NCBI GenBank assembly: GCA_033026295.1
Contig: CM065182.1
Span: 17,132,715 to 17,196,714, forward strand
DNA: 64,000 nt
Source of the DNA: Channa striata
Taxonomy: Eukaryota; Chordata; Actinopteri; Anabantiformes; Channidae
Reading direction: 5' to 3'
In this document: positions 36,654 to 49,200 of the stretch, piece after piece
Layout of the letters: every line of letters starts with the position of its first letter
Position numbering within the stretch: the first letter of the stretch is position 1
The notes under the pieces: generated by a model
The model's database searches: none
What the model saw: only the letters and a program-made list of their open reading frames with translations
What the model was told of the DNA's origin: nothing
Position numbers and translations under genes: made by a program

Positions 36654-39600
36654 TTAGCAAATGCCAGCAGAAGATGCTCTAAGGGCAGAAAATAGTTGAT
36701 GGTCATCAGCAATGGATTTATGAATTGCACCAGGATGCTTTGACCCCATTACTACTTACCTACACGACGTTACTTTCCCACAAGTTTCAAGTCGGTGTGA
36801 ATGTTTTTACAGGGAGACAGAGAGATAGAAATAGTGTCTAAGTGAAAGTAACATTAGGACACAACAGTGCTGCTTATTTGTTGAATGTGAATCAAGGTAG
36901 AAGGAAAAAATGGGAAATTAGTGCCATAATCCAGCCCATAATGTTGATATTTGCAGCCCGAATACTCCAATGCCAGAATAATATTAAACTAACTTTTTAG
37001 TAATGAACACAAATATTTACCATTACACAAACAAACTTTGTCATTTTTGCAAAGTATTTTACTGAAAATGTATTTGGCGAACCTGAAAATTATGAATATT
37101 AGCATTTTTAAAGGTTGCCATTTGGATTTAGGCTGCAGCCAATCTTAATCTCATGCTGTGTCCAAAAGGATAAGAGCAAATCATTGCGTGATTATACAGT
37201 AGTCAGCTTTATTAATACCTAAAATGTCTACATTATGAAAGTGATTCTATTCAGTCATAATTAACATACAGGGGATGACACACAGTTACGGTGCATTAGC
37301 TGTCGTAAATCAAAGTCGTTCTGTCAAGCGTAAACCGTGACATGAAGAGCTACACTTTACTGCAGGATTATTATTATTACAGTCCTGACTCCAGTTACAT
37401 ACCTTGCCCTGAGAATCATCTACTGAATGTAATAATTGAATCTCTGCCAAAGAATTACATACACTTATTTGCATGCTCGGTTTTTCTGTCAGCTGGTTCA
37501 GATGTGATCCCGTTAAAAGAGGTGACTATGTCATAGGAGTCAACAAAATAGCCTAACCTGCTGCTTAGATGAAGCTACTGTAGCTGGACAGCTGGATGTC
37601 CATGAGTGGTGCCCACATTTGGTGGTTTCTGCTCATTTGGGTTTTTTTCCTACGACAGGTCACTTAATTGGGCAGTTTCACTGTGTTGTAAACTAAATGT
37701 TTGTCAGTAACTGGAGAAACAGTAACTGCAACCAGAGATAGGGACTTGGACACTCACTCTCTAACACACAGAATCTTGAGACTCAACTTAAGACTCGAAA
37801 TTAAGATTTACCACTTGTGAACAATCTTTACATCGATTTTAATTTGATGACATGAACCTTGAGTATTAGTCTAAAAAGGTGAATGCTTACTGCTAATACT
37901 GGGGGAAAATGCTGATTCTCACCTGCCAGTCAGACTGGGAAACTGCAGCCATGCACACATATGCAGCTAAAGAAATCGCAGAGAAATGAAGTTCATATTT
38001 TTAATCTTTTCCAGAAACAGAAATTGACATGTGACTTGAATTGGCCTTCCAATCAGAGACTTGGGACCTGACAGTGTTAGACATGCTTCATTTTCCAAAA
38101 TGTGTAGTAATAGTAAGTCGCAGACCACAGTGTAATTCATTGAACCCATGGCAATGTTTTCAGGTTTATTTCAAATCTTTATAATCATTGAGGCTTTTTT
38201 AGGTTCTGTTAAATGAAAAATTAAAATATGATAGTGATTGTGTGTACTATTTGTACACTGTGCATTGTTTGTGCTTTTTTAAAGATATCTGGTGTTTTGT
38301 CAAGAAACACAAACAGCAGGAGCAGATGAGTCAATGTGCAGACTGTGCTGAGAATGGTTATTAAAATTCATGTCTGTGTCTAGTCGAAATATTGACACCA
38401 ACAGTGTATTAAATAGAACAGTGTAATATTGCATATTAGGTTTTGAAGTTTTATTTTAATTAAGTACAAAATACTTTTTGTAATATATTCTCAAAAATTA
38501 TTTCAATCTCTGCATTTATTATACAGTAATACATTTTATCATACACACTTTACAGCTTAAAGAACCTATTAAACAAAATAAATATGTATCTTTTCAGAAG
38601 GTTCAACAATGATCCTATTACAATAATTCTGTAATGCTTTAAAGCTTGAGTGACACAAAGTTTCGCAGATCTCTGCTTATTGCCATATGCAGCCCCCCTC
38701 TGTCTTCACATACTTCCATCTTCATGACGCATCACGTCGTTGGAGATAAAAAGTGTTTCAGGACCTTAACTGTTTCATCTAGTAACAAGACGTCTTTTGA
38801 ATCCATTGAACAGTTTGTGACATTGTTTTTAACAAATATATTCAGAAGTTGTGACCTAAAATTACATGACTGCTCAGAATTTGAATATTTGCGGTGACTA
38901 GCTGCGTCTCAAGGCCATTGAGTCACACGTGATCCTAATTGACAGGATATAATCGAACGAACTAAATGCCCGGCGCTGTAGGAGGCCTTCATCCCCGCTG
39001 CCTCAGCATCTTCTTTGCATGATACAGTTGTTGGCGATGACAAAGGAGAAGAACTGTCAGACTCTTCCTCTTGGCGGCTTTTGGGGAAATGAATTCAGAT
39101 ATGCTGCACTTTCTGGGAGAGGCAGCGATTTCTTTGCTCACCTCCCATTCCTGTATTACCGGGTGCAGCTGTACTGTACAGGGAGGCATTGGGCTGGATT
39201 GTGGACAGCTTTAATGTCTGGTGTCAAAAGAGGATAAGGGACCTTTGGCTGAGCCTACATATGCAGCCTGACAAGCCTAATCTTAGCTCCAGTTGTAGGA
39301 GTCACTCCTCCGTTAGCCTCTGTCTTCATCAACAGGACAACTTATTCATCTTGTCTGGTCCATTAACATTTCAAGGCAACATTTCTGCCCCTAAACATCA
39401 GCTTTAATCCGAAGACCAAAGATTGTTTATTGTACTTGTTCCCCATTGTACACATGTGTCAAAAGCACATGTGATGGCCATGTCAGATTCAAATCTAGTG
39501 ATTAAACAAAATCCAATAAATGATAAAGATAATAGTAAATGATAAAAATAATAAATAAAGAATAATTTAGGCAAGGTATAGGAGTAGGAACAATGTGAGT

Positions 39601-40358
39601 TTGCCTCCCCAGTCATCGCAAACCACTATTTGTGTTCCTTGCAAAAAAGAAGTTGCTTTTCCATTAAATATAAATGCATGAAGACCTTGGATTATGGGTT
39701 GCAAAGAAATATAAAGCTACCAGAGTTTTATTTTTAAATTAAACAGTCCTTTTTTTCTCTGTCACAGTCTTTTTCTCACATAGCAGGCAAGCAAGTTTAG
39801 TCCAAAACTCAGCACTGTGTTTCTGGCCAGCTAAGCTGCTTGTCATCCACAGATGTTGACTAGCAAAGGAGAGCAGCTTGACAACTAAAGTAGCACATGT
39901 AGTTTTAACGTTCAAAGCGGAAACAAAGCAATACAAAATCCCAAGACGAGCATTTTCCTCAAACACCGCCGTTCTGGAAAAGTTTTCACAGGCTCTGACC
40001 GTTCCATTTAAACGTACTTATGAAAGTGTCCCGCTGGCAGAGAGACATTACCTTGTCACACGCAGCTTCAGTTGACAGGCCACCTATTATATAAAATAAC
40101 ACTGAACACAGCTTACATCACACGGGTGAATTGTGTGTCAGTTTATCCCACTTTTTTATGTTATGCACACGAAGGCGCACGTTTCTGTGCAGTTTCAAGT
40201 CACGGATGGTTGACGTGAACAGATGTTAGAGACGTTACGCTACTACCGTTTGTAAATCACATGTGAGAGGTTGAAAACAGAGCAATATGTGCTTCCTGTA
40301 GATTCCCTGCTCACATTCAACATTTGATGCCTCATTGGATTGTATGTGTGTATCTGCC

Positions 40359-40380
40359 TGTGTGTGTGTGTGTGTGTGTG
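40359..40380. repeat. (TG)11 microsatellite
   Basis: Uninterrupted TG dinucleotide run in intron 1. Confidence 0.95.
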
Positions 40381-41002
40381 CATTTGTGTAAAAGTTGCAT
40401 GTACAGGCAGTGAGGTGAGCATACATAGCTCGATTACTCGGCTGTGGTTGGGAACATGCCGCTGTGTGCATCCCCTGACCTACTGTGCATTTTGAAGGTG
40501 CTCTGACTTCAGAATTGTTGCATGTGTTTGGCATGAACAAGCTGAAAAAAGCTCCATTCGTTGACCGGTGAACTGAACCGATCTTTTTGTGGCCAAATAA
40601 AGTGAATGTGAGCAACATTCACCTTTTTTTCACTTAACCTGCTTCACCGCATTATGGTGAGCCATCGCCTTTCCCTCTTCATATGTCTGCTGGGGTTAAG
40701 TCTGTCAGCGTGCGATGCGTTCAGTGACCGTACAGAACATAGGTCAGTTGCATTTTAGCTGCAACTCACCACCCTCAACACCCCTGCCAAAGATTCAGGG
40801 ATCTTCAACAGGTGGAAAAGAGCTATACAAGTGCAAACCATTTACCATTTGTCTTACTAAAATGATTTCCAGGGTGTGACATCAGAGAAATTAACATGTG
40901 ATTTTTTGGGACTAGTGTGGGCAAATCTTTGTTGGCTTTAAAGTTTAGTGGTTGTTAAATGTATGAATTTACCCCTCAGTGTCTGTCTGAAGTGAACAAA
41001 AT

Positions 41003-41213
41003 CCAGTTGTCCACGGACCACAGGGTCAGTGATTTGATCCCCGGCCCCTTTTTGGTGCATGTCGTGTGTCCTTGGGGAAGACAATGACCCTCTAGTTGAT
41101 CCCGGTGGGTCCAGGTGAGCATCCTGCAGCTTGCTAAGGGACGGCAGCCATCGCCATCGTGTGTGTGTGGACCAAATTACTCAGTAAGTCACTTTGGATA
41201 AAAGCGTTGTTAA
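41003..41213 (+). mobile_element. tRNA-derived SINE, near full length
   Basis: The layout matches a widespread teleost SINE. A degenerate tRNA-like head has a B-box region (gggtcagtgatttgatcccc). The body has 'ccttggggaagacaatgacc' and 'agttgatcccggtgggtcc'. The end is a 'agtcactttggataaaagcg' tail shared with L2-like LINEs. It is followed at once by a short CCCTAA tract. It lies in nlgn2 intron 1, in sense orientation to the gene. Confidence 0.75.
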
Positions 41214-41232
41214 ACCCTAACCCTAACCCAAA
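41213..41232. repeat. Short (CCCTAA)n telomere-like tract
   Basis: About three CCCTAA units directly abut the 3' tail of the SINE. They may be the element's own 3' simple repeat and need not reflect a telomeric origin. Confidence 0.7.
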
Positions 41233-41887
41233 CCCCTCTCATTCATCTGAATGTGTTTGGAGGTCTTGGAAACTACTACTACATGAATAAATAAATTAAT
41301 ATTTTTTGTCTTCTCTAAAAGTAATAGTTTCACAAGTGGTGCTGCTTAATCGACAGTGGTTGGGCATTGAGTTAACTATACGCCTGTAGTCCACTCCTCG
41401 TCTCTTCCTAAGCGTTGGTCCTTAGCTGTTGCTAGTATAACAGACTCAAGTTGACAAAAAATTGTGCCCAATCCACTATGTAGCCACATCAATTTAAAAG
41501 AGGAATGCGGCGAAAAATGCTTTTATCCTTTTTTGTGGCATTGTTTTAGCCATACAGTGCAAATCAATACAGTAACTATTTTCCTTGAACCCTCGTATCA
41601 TGTTTGTTAATTCTGAAGAAATGACTTTTTGAAGTAAATATGCTAATAAGTGAGCTTTTGAGGTGTGAGAAAAAGATAAGCTGAATGTTTTTCTATGTCC
41701 TGTCCTTATCCTAGACTAAGACATAAATATCCTAATTGTACATGTAGAATGTACATAATGAAAGAAATATTTATGTTTATAATTTGAGACGTGGTAGGAA
41801 AGTAAAGGGCACTGATCAGACTATTCTTAAAATATACATACATATTGGTAAAAAGATTAAGCAACAAACACAACACAATTACAATAA

Positions 41888-42025
41888 GTGAATTTATCCA
41901 AAGCGCTTCACAAGCAGACACCTGGGAGAACGGCGGGTGGGGTTCCTTTATTTTTATTTTATTTATTTATTCATTTTGTGCCACTGACCCTGGGGTTCAT
42001 GGACGACTGGTCTATCCACTAACAA
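41888..42025 (-). mobile_element. SINE copy, minus strand, degenerate
   Basis: Read on the minus strand, the right end gives a tRNA-like head (agtggatagaccagtcgtcc, then 'gaaccccagggtcagtggca'). The left end gives the tail 'agcgctttggataaattc'. The central body is short and A/T-rich. It is about 0.7 kb from the plus-strand SINE, in opposite orientation. Confidence 0.6.
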
Positions 42026-42039
42026 CCCCCCCCCCCCCC
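42026..42039. repeat. Poly(C)14 tract
   Basis: Fourteen consecutive C residues at the edge of the minus-strand SINE, an uncommon mononucleotide run in AT-rich DNA. Confidence 0.9.
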
Positions 42040-43898
42040 ATTGCAAATTAAAAAAGAAAGGCAGAAATTAACAAAAGATGAACACAAAGGGGCTTCTCCA
42101 AATAAATCAGTCTTACCCACTCACAGTGAAACTTAAAGCTTGTGTGCAGAGAGTCATGTAGTGTGGATAATTCACATTAATCTTGTTCTAAGTTGGATTT
42201 TCAGCTTCGCTATCTACAGACACTGTTGTGCAAGTGTTTTGATGAGAATACATCAGAATTACACATCTCCCCTACTCCTCAGTTTCATTTGTTTTTCGTC
42301 TCCGGTCCTTGTTTCTGTTCCGATGCTCACTGCCACTCACACCACCAGCTTTGAACATGCTGTAATGTTGCGCGCCGTCTTCCCGCTGTGTTTTACTGTC
42401 GTCCCCTGTGTCTGCTGGACGGCAGTGGAGTGTGGGTATTGCAGGGTTGAGGGTACAGGGATGAAGTCGCATTCAGCCAACAGTTAGCGCCACATAAAGC
42501 CTTTATCACACCTAAACGGCTCTGTCTCCCAAAGCCAGAGCGAGATAAGCACTGCCTGTTCATCTGTAATGATGTGGAAGCAAGAACCAACTGAAGTGAG
42601 TTGAGAAGGAGAGGTTAACTGTGACACAGTGTGGATGGCTGAAACGTGTGCAGAGCCAGTGGGCTTTTGCTTGTCCACTCCTCAGAGTAACGTCTAAATA
42701 TGCCTTTACTTATTTTTTGTTCTCTGTGAGCTAAAGTTAATTACAAGACAAGCTTTTTACATGTTAAAGTTCTGTAATACTCACTCAGCCACAATATGTT
42801 TCCGCCTTGGACAACGTTTCACTTTGGACTATAAATGTTTGCAGCTAAATCAAATATTTTTTGACACTGTCAGACATCTATATTCTCAAGCAATATTTGC
42901 AAAACCCAAGTTACCAGTATTTTTCTGGTTAGAGATTTTAGAGTTCATATTCATCTTCCTAATTGGTATTTTCAGTATTTCTAATATTTCTTACAATATT
43001 CAAATGAATTCAGCGTAGCTTGTTACATTCCCACACCGAGTTGTCTGCCTTCTTTCCACAGTTTCCACCACTATGATGCCTGGGGAGATGTGATCACAAG
43101 TTTACAACTCTAAATCCAGCCATGTGTTTGCACCTGAAATGCATCAGGGAGGCTTCACACAAGCTGCTTTTGCAGATATACATGGCTATTTTTATATTCA
43201 GCCAGGACGTGTCAAGTGACAAAAGATGAAATGTACAAAAACTTTACACACAATAATCACGCAAGACACTTCTTCTTCTACAAGTGATGAAATTCAGCTT
43301 AATGTCACTAAAATGGTAAATCAACATTGGTAACACACACAGTCAGTTACTCTATCGCTAAAGAATGGAAACAATAAATAAAAAAGTTGATGATATAAAT
43401 TCACAAAGTTGGAAAAATTGAGAAACCAATATTGTGGCCCATTTTCAAGTGGTTTTATTATTTTATATGTAACATTTCTGCTGCATTACATTTCAGACTC
43501 CTTACCCCTTTGTTAATGGTCCTTACTTGTCAAATCACAAATTCTACTGATAGGTTTAGGGGGCAGTTTCTGCAATGTTACATTCAGTTGAAATGACTAT
43601 ACCATAAGCATATCAATAGTAAAATATTTTCAAGGTGGCCTAATCATATGACATTACATAAAAGTTGGTGCATGCTGTGGTAAACAGAATAGCAACATTT
43701 TGCCTTCAGGTGTTATAAATGTTTTATAAAGGAGTCATTTGCTGTAACATGTGATTATTTCTTTGTGTTTTACGGAGCAGGAACGTCAAATTATTGTGTT
43801 TTCGTGTCTATTTTTGAACACGCTGATGGAGCTTAATGAGTCCACCTTCCATTTCCGCACATAGTGACTCAAACCTGCAACCTGTCTGTGTTTTCCAG

Positions 43899-44110
43899 GT
43901 GTAACTGCTGCAGCACTGGATCTATCAGCGATTCCAAAGAGGAAGACGGATGAGACCACGACGTCTACCTGAGAATGCTACCAACCCGTCACCATGTCAT
44001 CCTGGGGAAACTGCTAACCTGTCCCTTTCCGCACATCCTCTTTCTGCCTTTGTCCCACCCTGTAACACACTGAGTTTGTGATCCCCAGCTCCTACTGATG
44101 TCCTACTGAT
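43899..44110 (+). other. nlgn2: nlgn2 exon 2, 5'UTR part with four upstream ORFs
   Basis: The exon starts after the acceptor ctgtgttttccag. The 212 bases before the chosen start codon contain four ATGs, each closed by a stop before 44111: 43950-44081 (43 codons), 43975-44073 (32 codons, overlapping the first in another frame), 43994-44017 (7 codons) and 44098-44109 (MSY). The last stop codon ends two bases before the main ATG, so reinitiation or leaky scanning would be needed to reach it. Confidence 0.75.
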
Positions 44111-44627
44111 ATGACTCCAAGAGCCTTTGTTTTGGACATGTTGTTTTCTTCTTTCAGTGCTGCCAGCCACCAAGGCTTTGGTGGGAAGCGTCATTACACT
44201 TCTCAGCACGTTGCCAATCACTGTTTGGTGTGGCTCTTGGGACTAGTACTTCACCTTTCCTTTTCCTCCTGTCAACGGGTTGACCCGAAACACCCCATAG
44301 TATCTACAAGCTATGGAAAGGTCCGTGGCATCAGGAAGGAACTCAATAATGAGATTTTGGGCCCAGTCGAACAGTTCTTAGGTGTGCCATATGCAACCTC
44401 ACCTATCGGCGAGCGACGTTTCCAGCCTCCTGAAGCTCCAGGCTCTTGGCAAGAGATTCGCAATGCCACGCATTTTGCACCTGTGTGTCCCCAGAATGTG
44501 CATGGGGTTTTACCTGAGATCATGCTGCCAGTGTGGTTCACAGACAACCTGGACGCTGCAGCGACCTACGTTCAGAACCAGAGTGAGGACTGCCTTTACC
44601 TCAACATCTACGTACCCACTGAAGACG
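44111..44627 (+). CDS. nlgn2: Neuroligin-2, first coding exon (residues 1-172)
   Basis: Neuroligin-2 is a postsynaptic, single-pass adhesion protein that binds presynaptic neurexins and organises inhibitory synapses. This exon encodes the N terminus: a 36-residue polar lead, a hydrophobic signal segment at about residues 37-53 (CLVWLLGLVLHLSFS) with likely cleavage near C54/Q55, then the start of the inactive cholinesterase-like domain. Family landmarks are YGKVRGIRKELNNEILGP (residues 68-85), FLGVPYA (89-95), RRFQPPEAP (102-110), MLPVWFTDNLDAAATYVQ (138-155) and DCLYLNIYVPTED (160-172). N118 (NAT) and N156 (NQS) are glycosylation sequons, and C126 and C161 fit the first conserved disulfide. 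The FTDNLxAAATYVQNQSED wording favours NLGN2 over NLGN1/3/4. The exon ends GAC G|GTGAGT, after the first base of a codon. ATG 44138 (residue 10) is an alternative start; both keep the signal segment. Confidence 0.96.
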
Positions 44628-44796
44628 GTGAGTGAGTCAAAACTCTCAGATTTCATACAAGAAAAGATTTTTTGTTCTAGCTCTCTGTTCAAGGGCATTT
44701 TAACTTGTCAACTTCACCTGACTAGAAGCTGTTACCTGTTCAGGTAAGCGGAGGGTGAGCTAGGCACTAACAGAACACGAATGAAAACATGATTAC

Positions 44797-44828
44797 AGCA
44801 CTCATAATCACATGTGATTATGGGTGCT
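44797..44828. repeat. 32-base near-perfect palindrome
   Basis: The centre, 44803-44822, is a perfect 20-base palindrome. One mismatched pair (44802/44823) is followed by five further complementary pairs, giving 15 of 16 paired positions. It lies about 170 bases downstream of the exon 2 donor. Confidence 0.9.
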
Positions 44829-45949
44829 CATACACCCATACATGCACCATGTGTAATAGAATGTAAACTACAGCTGTTTTATATCACATTATATCCTTCA
44901 TAAATATTCAATAGATTTTGGGATCCCTTGGATTTAAAGACAACATGCTTCATGTGACCCTCGCCTTGTTAGTCAGAGGGGTCAATTTAGAATATATGAA
45001 AAAGGCACGGTTTGCTTCTAACAGTAAAAACCTGCATTTTTCAGTCTACTTGTAATATTTAGTAGAACTGAAACAAGCTCTTATGCAATGAACCACAAAC
45101 GGTGAAGGCTGTATGTGCTGTGTGACCATTTGTATTGATTAATCAAGAAACTTAACGAACATTAATAAATTGTCCACAACCCCACAAAGAATAAAAGTAG
45201 ATTCACTGCTAGTGGGGAAAGTGAGCTGCTGATGCTGTAAACAAGGATGGAACGCGACAAACACGGGCTGTCGAGTGTGTTCCTAAATTATCACCATACA
45301 TGGGGAGAATTAGAGCTCGGTATGTTTGCCATATAGTACAATAATGTTGCGTAGTCACAGAGAGGATGATATAGAGCCTTCTGTTTTATTCCCAGGAGAA
45401 GAGGTGTGCAAATGAGAGAGACAGATTTTATATGTGGCGCTGTCTGCTTGTCAGAGTATGTCATTTATTGTAATGGGTCACTGCTTACACAAGGCTGATG
45501 CTTTCCCCAAGGATATGTTTTGCCTTATGTGTGAAAGAGACATAGAGACGGAGGGAGAGTGAAGTGCCCCTGAAATCAAACACACACACCATTTTTCAAG
45601 TGTAACTATTGTCACAATCCTTGAAACTGTTTGCGTGGTTGTAAAAAAAATGCAGTTATGTCAAAAGAAGCACCTTTAAATTTAACCAAAATAGGAATAT
45701 GCTCCAAATTTCATCACTGTTAAGTGCTTTTGAGATCCAGACTTATTAACCGTCACGGAAAGCAATGCAGAGACATTTGCGTCTGAAAGTTTTTGAGTGA
45801 GGCTTGGCCTTCTAACAAATGAGAGAGTTTTAAATATTTTAGCTTGATTGGTATGTTTTGGAGCGTTCTCCTCCTCTAACCCTGGCAGCTTAGGGTTAAG
45901 GATTTTCTTGACTTTAACCAGTCTATGTTCCCAGGTATTGGTTTCTGGT

Positions 45950-46240
45950 GTTTGTCGCGCTCTATTAGCTTGACCCTTGCCCTATAGCCACCAGCAGGTT
46001 GACGGTTTGGATTTTTTGTGGAATGCCTGAAAATTTTGCACGACGTTCAGGATTCCCAGAGAATTGAAATCTTGATGAATCTTTTTCTCAGGCACCACAA
46101 ACAGATGACATTTGCGACTTTGAGTGGGATTTTACAACATCACTTGTCCGGTTGTGACGAAGTTTAGTGCAGACACGTATGTCCCTCTCAGGATGAATTG
46201 TAATTGGTGTTCTCTACATATTCACGAGTGTCTAGAAGTT
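45950..46240. repeat. Probable degenerate teleost dispersed repeat
   Basis: The stretch includes 'tatagccaccagcaggttga' and 'ctctcaggatgaattgtaat', which resemble pieces of a repeat common in fish introns. The copy is heavily diverged and its family and limits are uncertain. Confidence 0.3.
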
Positions 46241-49200
46241 TGAATGTCTAGAGGTGTCCATCTATAAAGGCTCAATATTTCTGCTATATTCTTCATTTAA
46301 GATCAAGCAGCTGAACCCAGTCATGGCAGGTGTAGATGGGCCATGATGCATAGTTTAAATACAACATGGATCACAAGGTTTTGGTGCCAGAAGAGGTTTT
46401 GACATATTAATCTCCAGAGTACAACATTAGGTATTATCTTCCCATTGTAGCTTAAATCACCCCCCTGCTATCTGCTGTATCTGTTTCAGACCTAAAATTA
46501 CACTCACCGAGCAGATTCTCTCTGTTATTCTTTGGACAAAAGAAGAATCACAGCTCCCTTTTCTTCCTGCATCTGTTCACCCCTCTTTCTCGCTCCTCTC
46601 TAAAACCATCCCTGCCTCTTCAGCTCTCTCCTCTCTCTTCCATCTTTATGCAGATGGCAGCAGAAAGGGTCACTATCCTGAATGCCAATGAGCTCAGTGC
46701 CCTTTCCCACCAGGCCACAATGTAGCATGTTACTCCTTTAGTATTAGGAATATTATTTACTTAAATAAAATTCACGCACTTCTTTTAGAATAATGTAAAT
46801 AAACACGAGCGATTATTGCGGAACAAACATTGAGTTTTTCATTTTCCTTTCAGCTTTCTCTCGCTCTGTGCCTCCTGTAGCGTGTTCCCTGACTCTCCTG
46901 TGTGGCCAGGCGGCCATAGGCAAGAGAACTGTCTCACTGCATTCCCATTTCCTCAAGATACTCCTCATCCAAGGGCTTAAGATACTTCATTTTTATTGCC
47001 GCTAGAGCAGCCATTTACTCTGCTCTTTATTAAAAACCATATTTCAGGAGGCAGGACAGTGGGGGCAAGGATGGAGCTGGAGGCTGGGGGCACAATAGAA
47101 GAGATGGAGAGCAGAAGACGAGGGCTGGATCTGCTGGAAGCTGCTGTCTGGATGCAGGGGGACTGAAGCTGTGTCTGACACCTTGTCAAGCAGACAGGCC
47201 ACCACAGACATGACATACTGCAGCTTCATCCCATTTACTGCACTGAGGAAATGGAGAGGGACGGGAGACAGCTTGCGCTCTGACCACTAGCTCACTGAAC
47301 CGAACAGAAACGCTGTTGACTGAGAGATGGAGCTGCATTAGGTCAAACAGTACTGGGACAACCCCAGCTAAACGCTCCTGCACAGGCCAGTGCATTTCCC
47401 TGACCACTGGCCCTTTACATCATGTGACAGTCAGCTTACTGCCAGGCGTTTCTACTCTGATAAATAGGAAATATGTATTTTAAACTTAAAGTGTGTATGT
47501 TTGTAGTTTCAAAATTCTGGGACTTTTTGTCAATGGCCAAAACTTTTGACTGCTTGTGCTAAGCGTTTATTCCATGACATCCACGGTCTATGAACCAAAC
47601 GGACTTTAGTGACTTCCTGACCGTCCCGTGGTGCATGAACAGGTCAGAGTATTGACTCATTTGGTGAACCGTGTTATCTACCAGATTGACCCAGACATTT
47701 TTACGGACACACAGACATTTACAGAAGCTGTGGCTCTACGGTTTGTGCCAGTTAGTTGACTTGAGAAAACTAACATTCTAAACATGGACATTTTACTGGT
47801 ATTTGAGCATTATGAGCATGTTAGCGTCCTGGTAATTAGCTCATCTTACGGGGCTTTCAGAAACAACGAGGCTCTCAAGTTTTTTCTTTGGAAATTCGGA
47901 AACTCATTTTTGACTTTTGAGGTCGCTACTTGCCACAGCTATTTGTTACAGCGTGATGCCGTCAAAGCTCAGCTGAATTCACCAAGCGGCACGTTGTGCT
48001 TCATGTGCACTTTGCTCAGGGCAGCGAAAAAGCACCGTGGCCTGAAACGTTTACCGCGTTCAATCCACAGACACTCTGATGGGTCTGTGATCACAACAGC
48101 TGCCTGCTCCTAATGAGCTTTAAGAGTCTTCACAAGGCTGACTGTAACAGTAGGAATATACTGGAAAAAAATTGTTTTCAATCATTACAGATACCAAGTC
48201 TGTTTTTGTAGGAGATGACGCTTCACTAAAAATCTGGACAGGTCTGGAGCTAATGCCCATCTCTTGTCATTACCTGTGAACCCCAATACATAAAAACAGA
48301 GAAGTTCTATCACAGAATGTAAGGTATGTGGGTAAAAATGCAGCTGCTTTCTGTGTGAATTGGCTGATAAAGTGGAGTCTCATAGTCTGTTGATAGGTTA
48401 GATCTGTATTGAGCATTAGAAAACAAATGGAATTAGAGTAGTCTCCATTAAGTGTCAAGGTGTGGTTTGAAAGTGGTGCTAAGTAGTGGGGAAGTGCTGA
48501 CAAGATGGAGGCCTAATGTGGCTTTATATCCATTACCGGCCCTGTGCACCTGTCTGCTCTGTAGCCCAGGACCAAATACTGTATCATCTCCCTCTATGAC
48601 AGGAAGTGCTCTGTGGATCTGGCGCCTGCATAGTGGTACACGGAGGATGCAGCAAATCCATTCAGCATTGATCCTTTTCCATTTAGACAGAAGATAAACA
48701 TTTTATATCAGGAAACTATATTCGAAGAGAGGGCCGGGTGAAAATGCAGCATTATAATTGTGGAGTGCAGTGATGCTCTGAGTTTCTTTCATCAATAGGA
48801 AACAGGCATGTCAGCAGCACGCTGGCAGAATGATAAACCCCCTGGCAACCCGGTGTAGACTGTTCTGTACAAGGGGAGACTGCAACGCCTCCCCACAGGC
48901 GAGCAGGGAATGTGCTGCTGGGCAAGTCGAGGAGGACAGCAACAGATGATAAGGACACTGTGAACACGCTTTGTGCGCCGTGTGGATGTTTAATGTGCGT
49001 GGGGCTGTGGGTGCGTGAATGCGAGCGTGTTTAATGACTCTCTTGAACACAGATAGACGCTGTCTGAGAATGACACAAAACACAGCGGTAATTGTGGGCT
49101 GATGGAAAGCTCTGCTGACAGAAACCCTGAAAAAAACAAATTAACGGGATCCTTATCAGTTAAGGCTTACAGAGGTTGACGTACCAGGGCGTTGGTTGGT

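Larger units (their letters stand above)
19128..43898 (+). other. nlgn2: nlgn2 intron 1 (inferred), 24.8 kb
   Basis: The interval runs from donor GTAAGC at 19128 to acceptor ttttccag ending at 43898. I recognise no coding exon inside it. It holds a Tc1-like relic (22.48-22.85 kb), an L2-like LINE relic (32.36-32.70 kb), SINE fragments (29.6, 41.0 and 41.9 kb), an inverted-repeat element (36.1-36.45 kb), microsatellites and two perfect hairpins near 32.66 and 33.18 kb. Regulatory elements are likely in an intron this long but cannot be called from one sequence. Confidence 0.5.

Noticed and set aside
41213..41232. Interstitial telomere as evidence of a chromosome fusion
   Set aside because: Only about three units, directly attached to a SINE tail; this is far too short and better explained by the retroposon end.
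44510..44698. Minus-strand open frame opposite the first coding exon
   Set aside because: It is a shadow of the neuroligin exon and adjoining intron.
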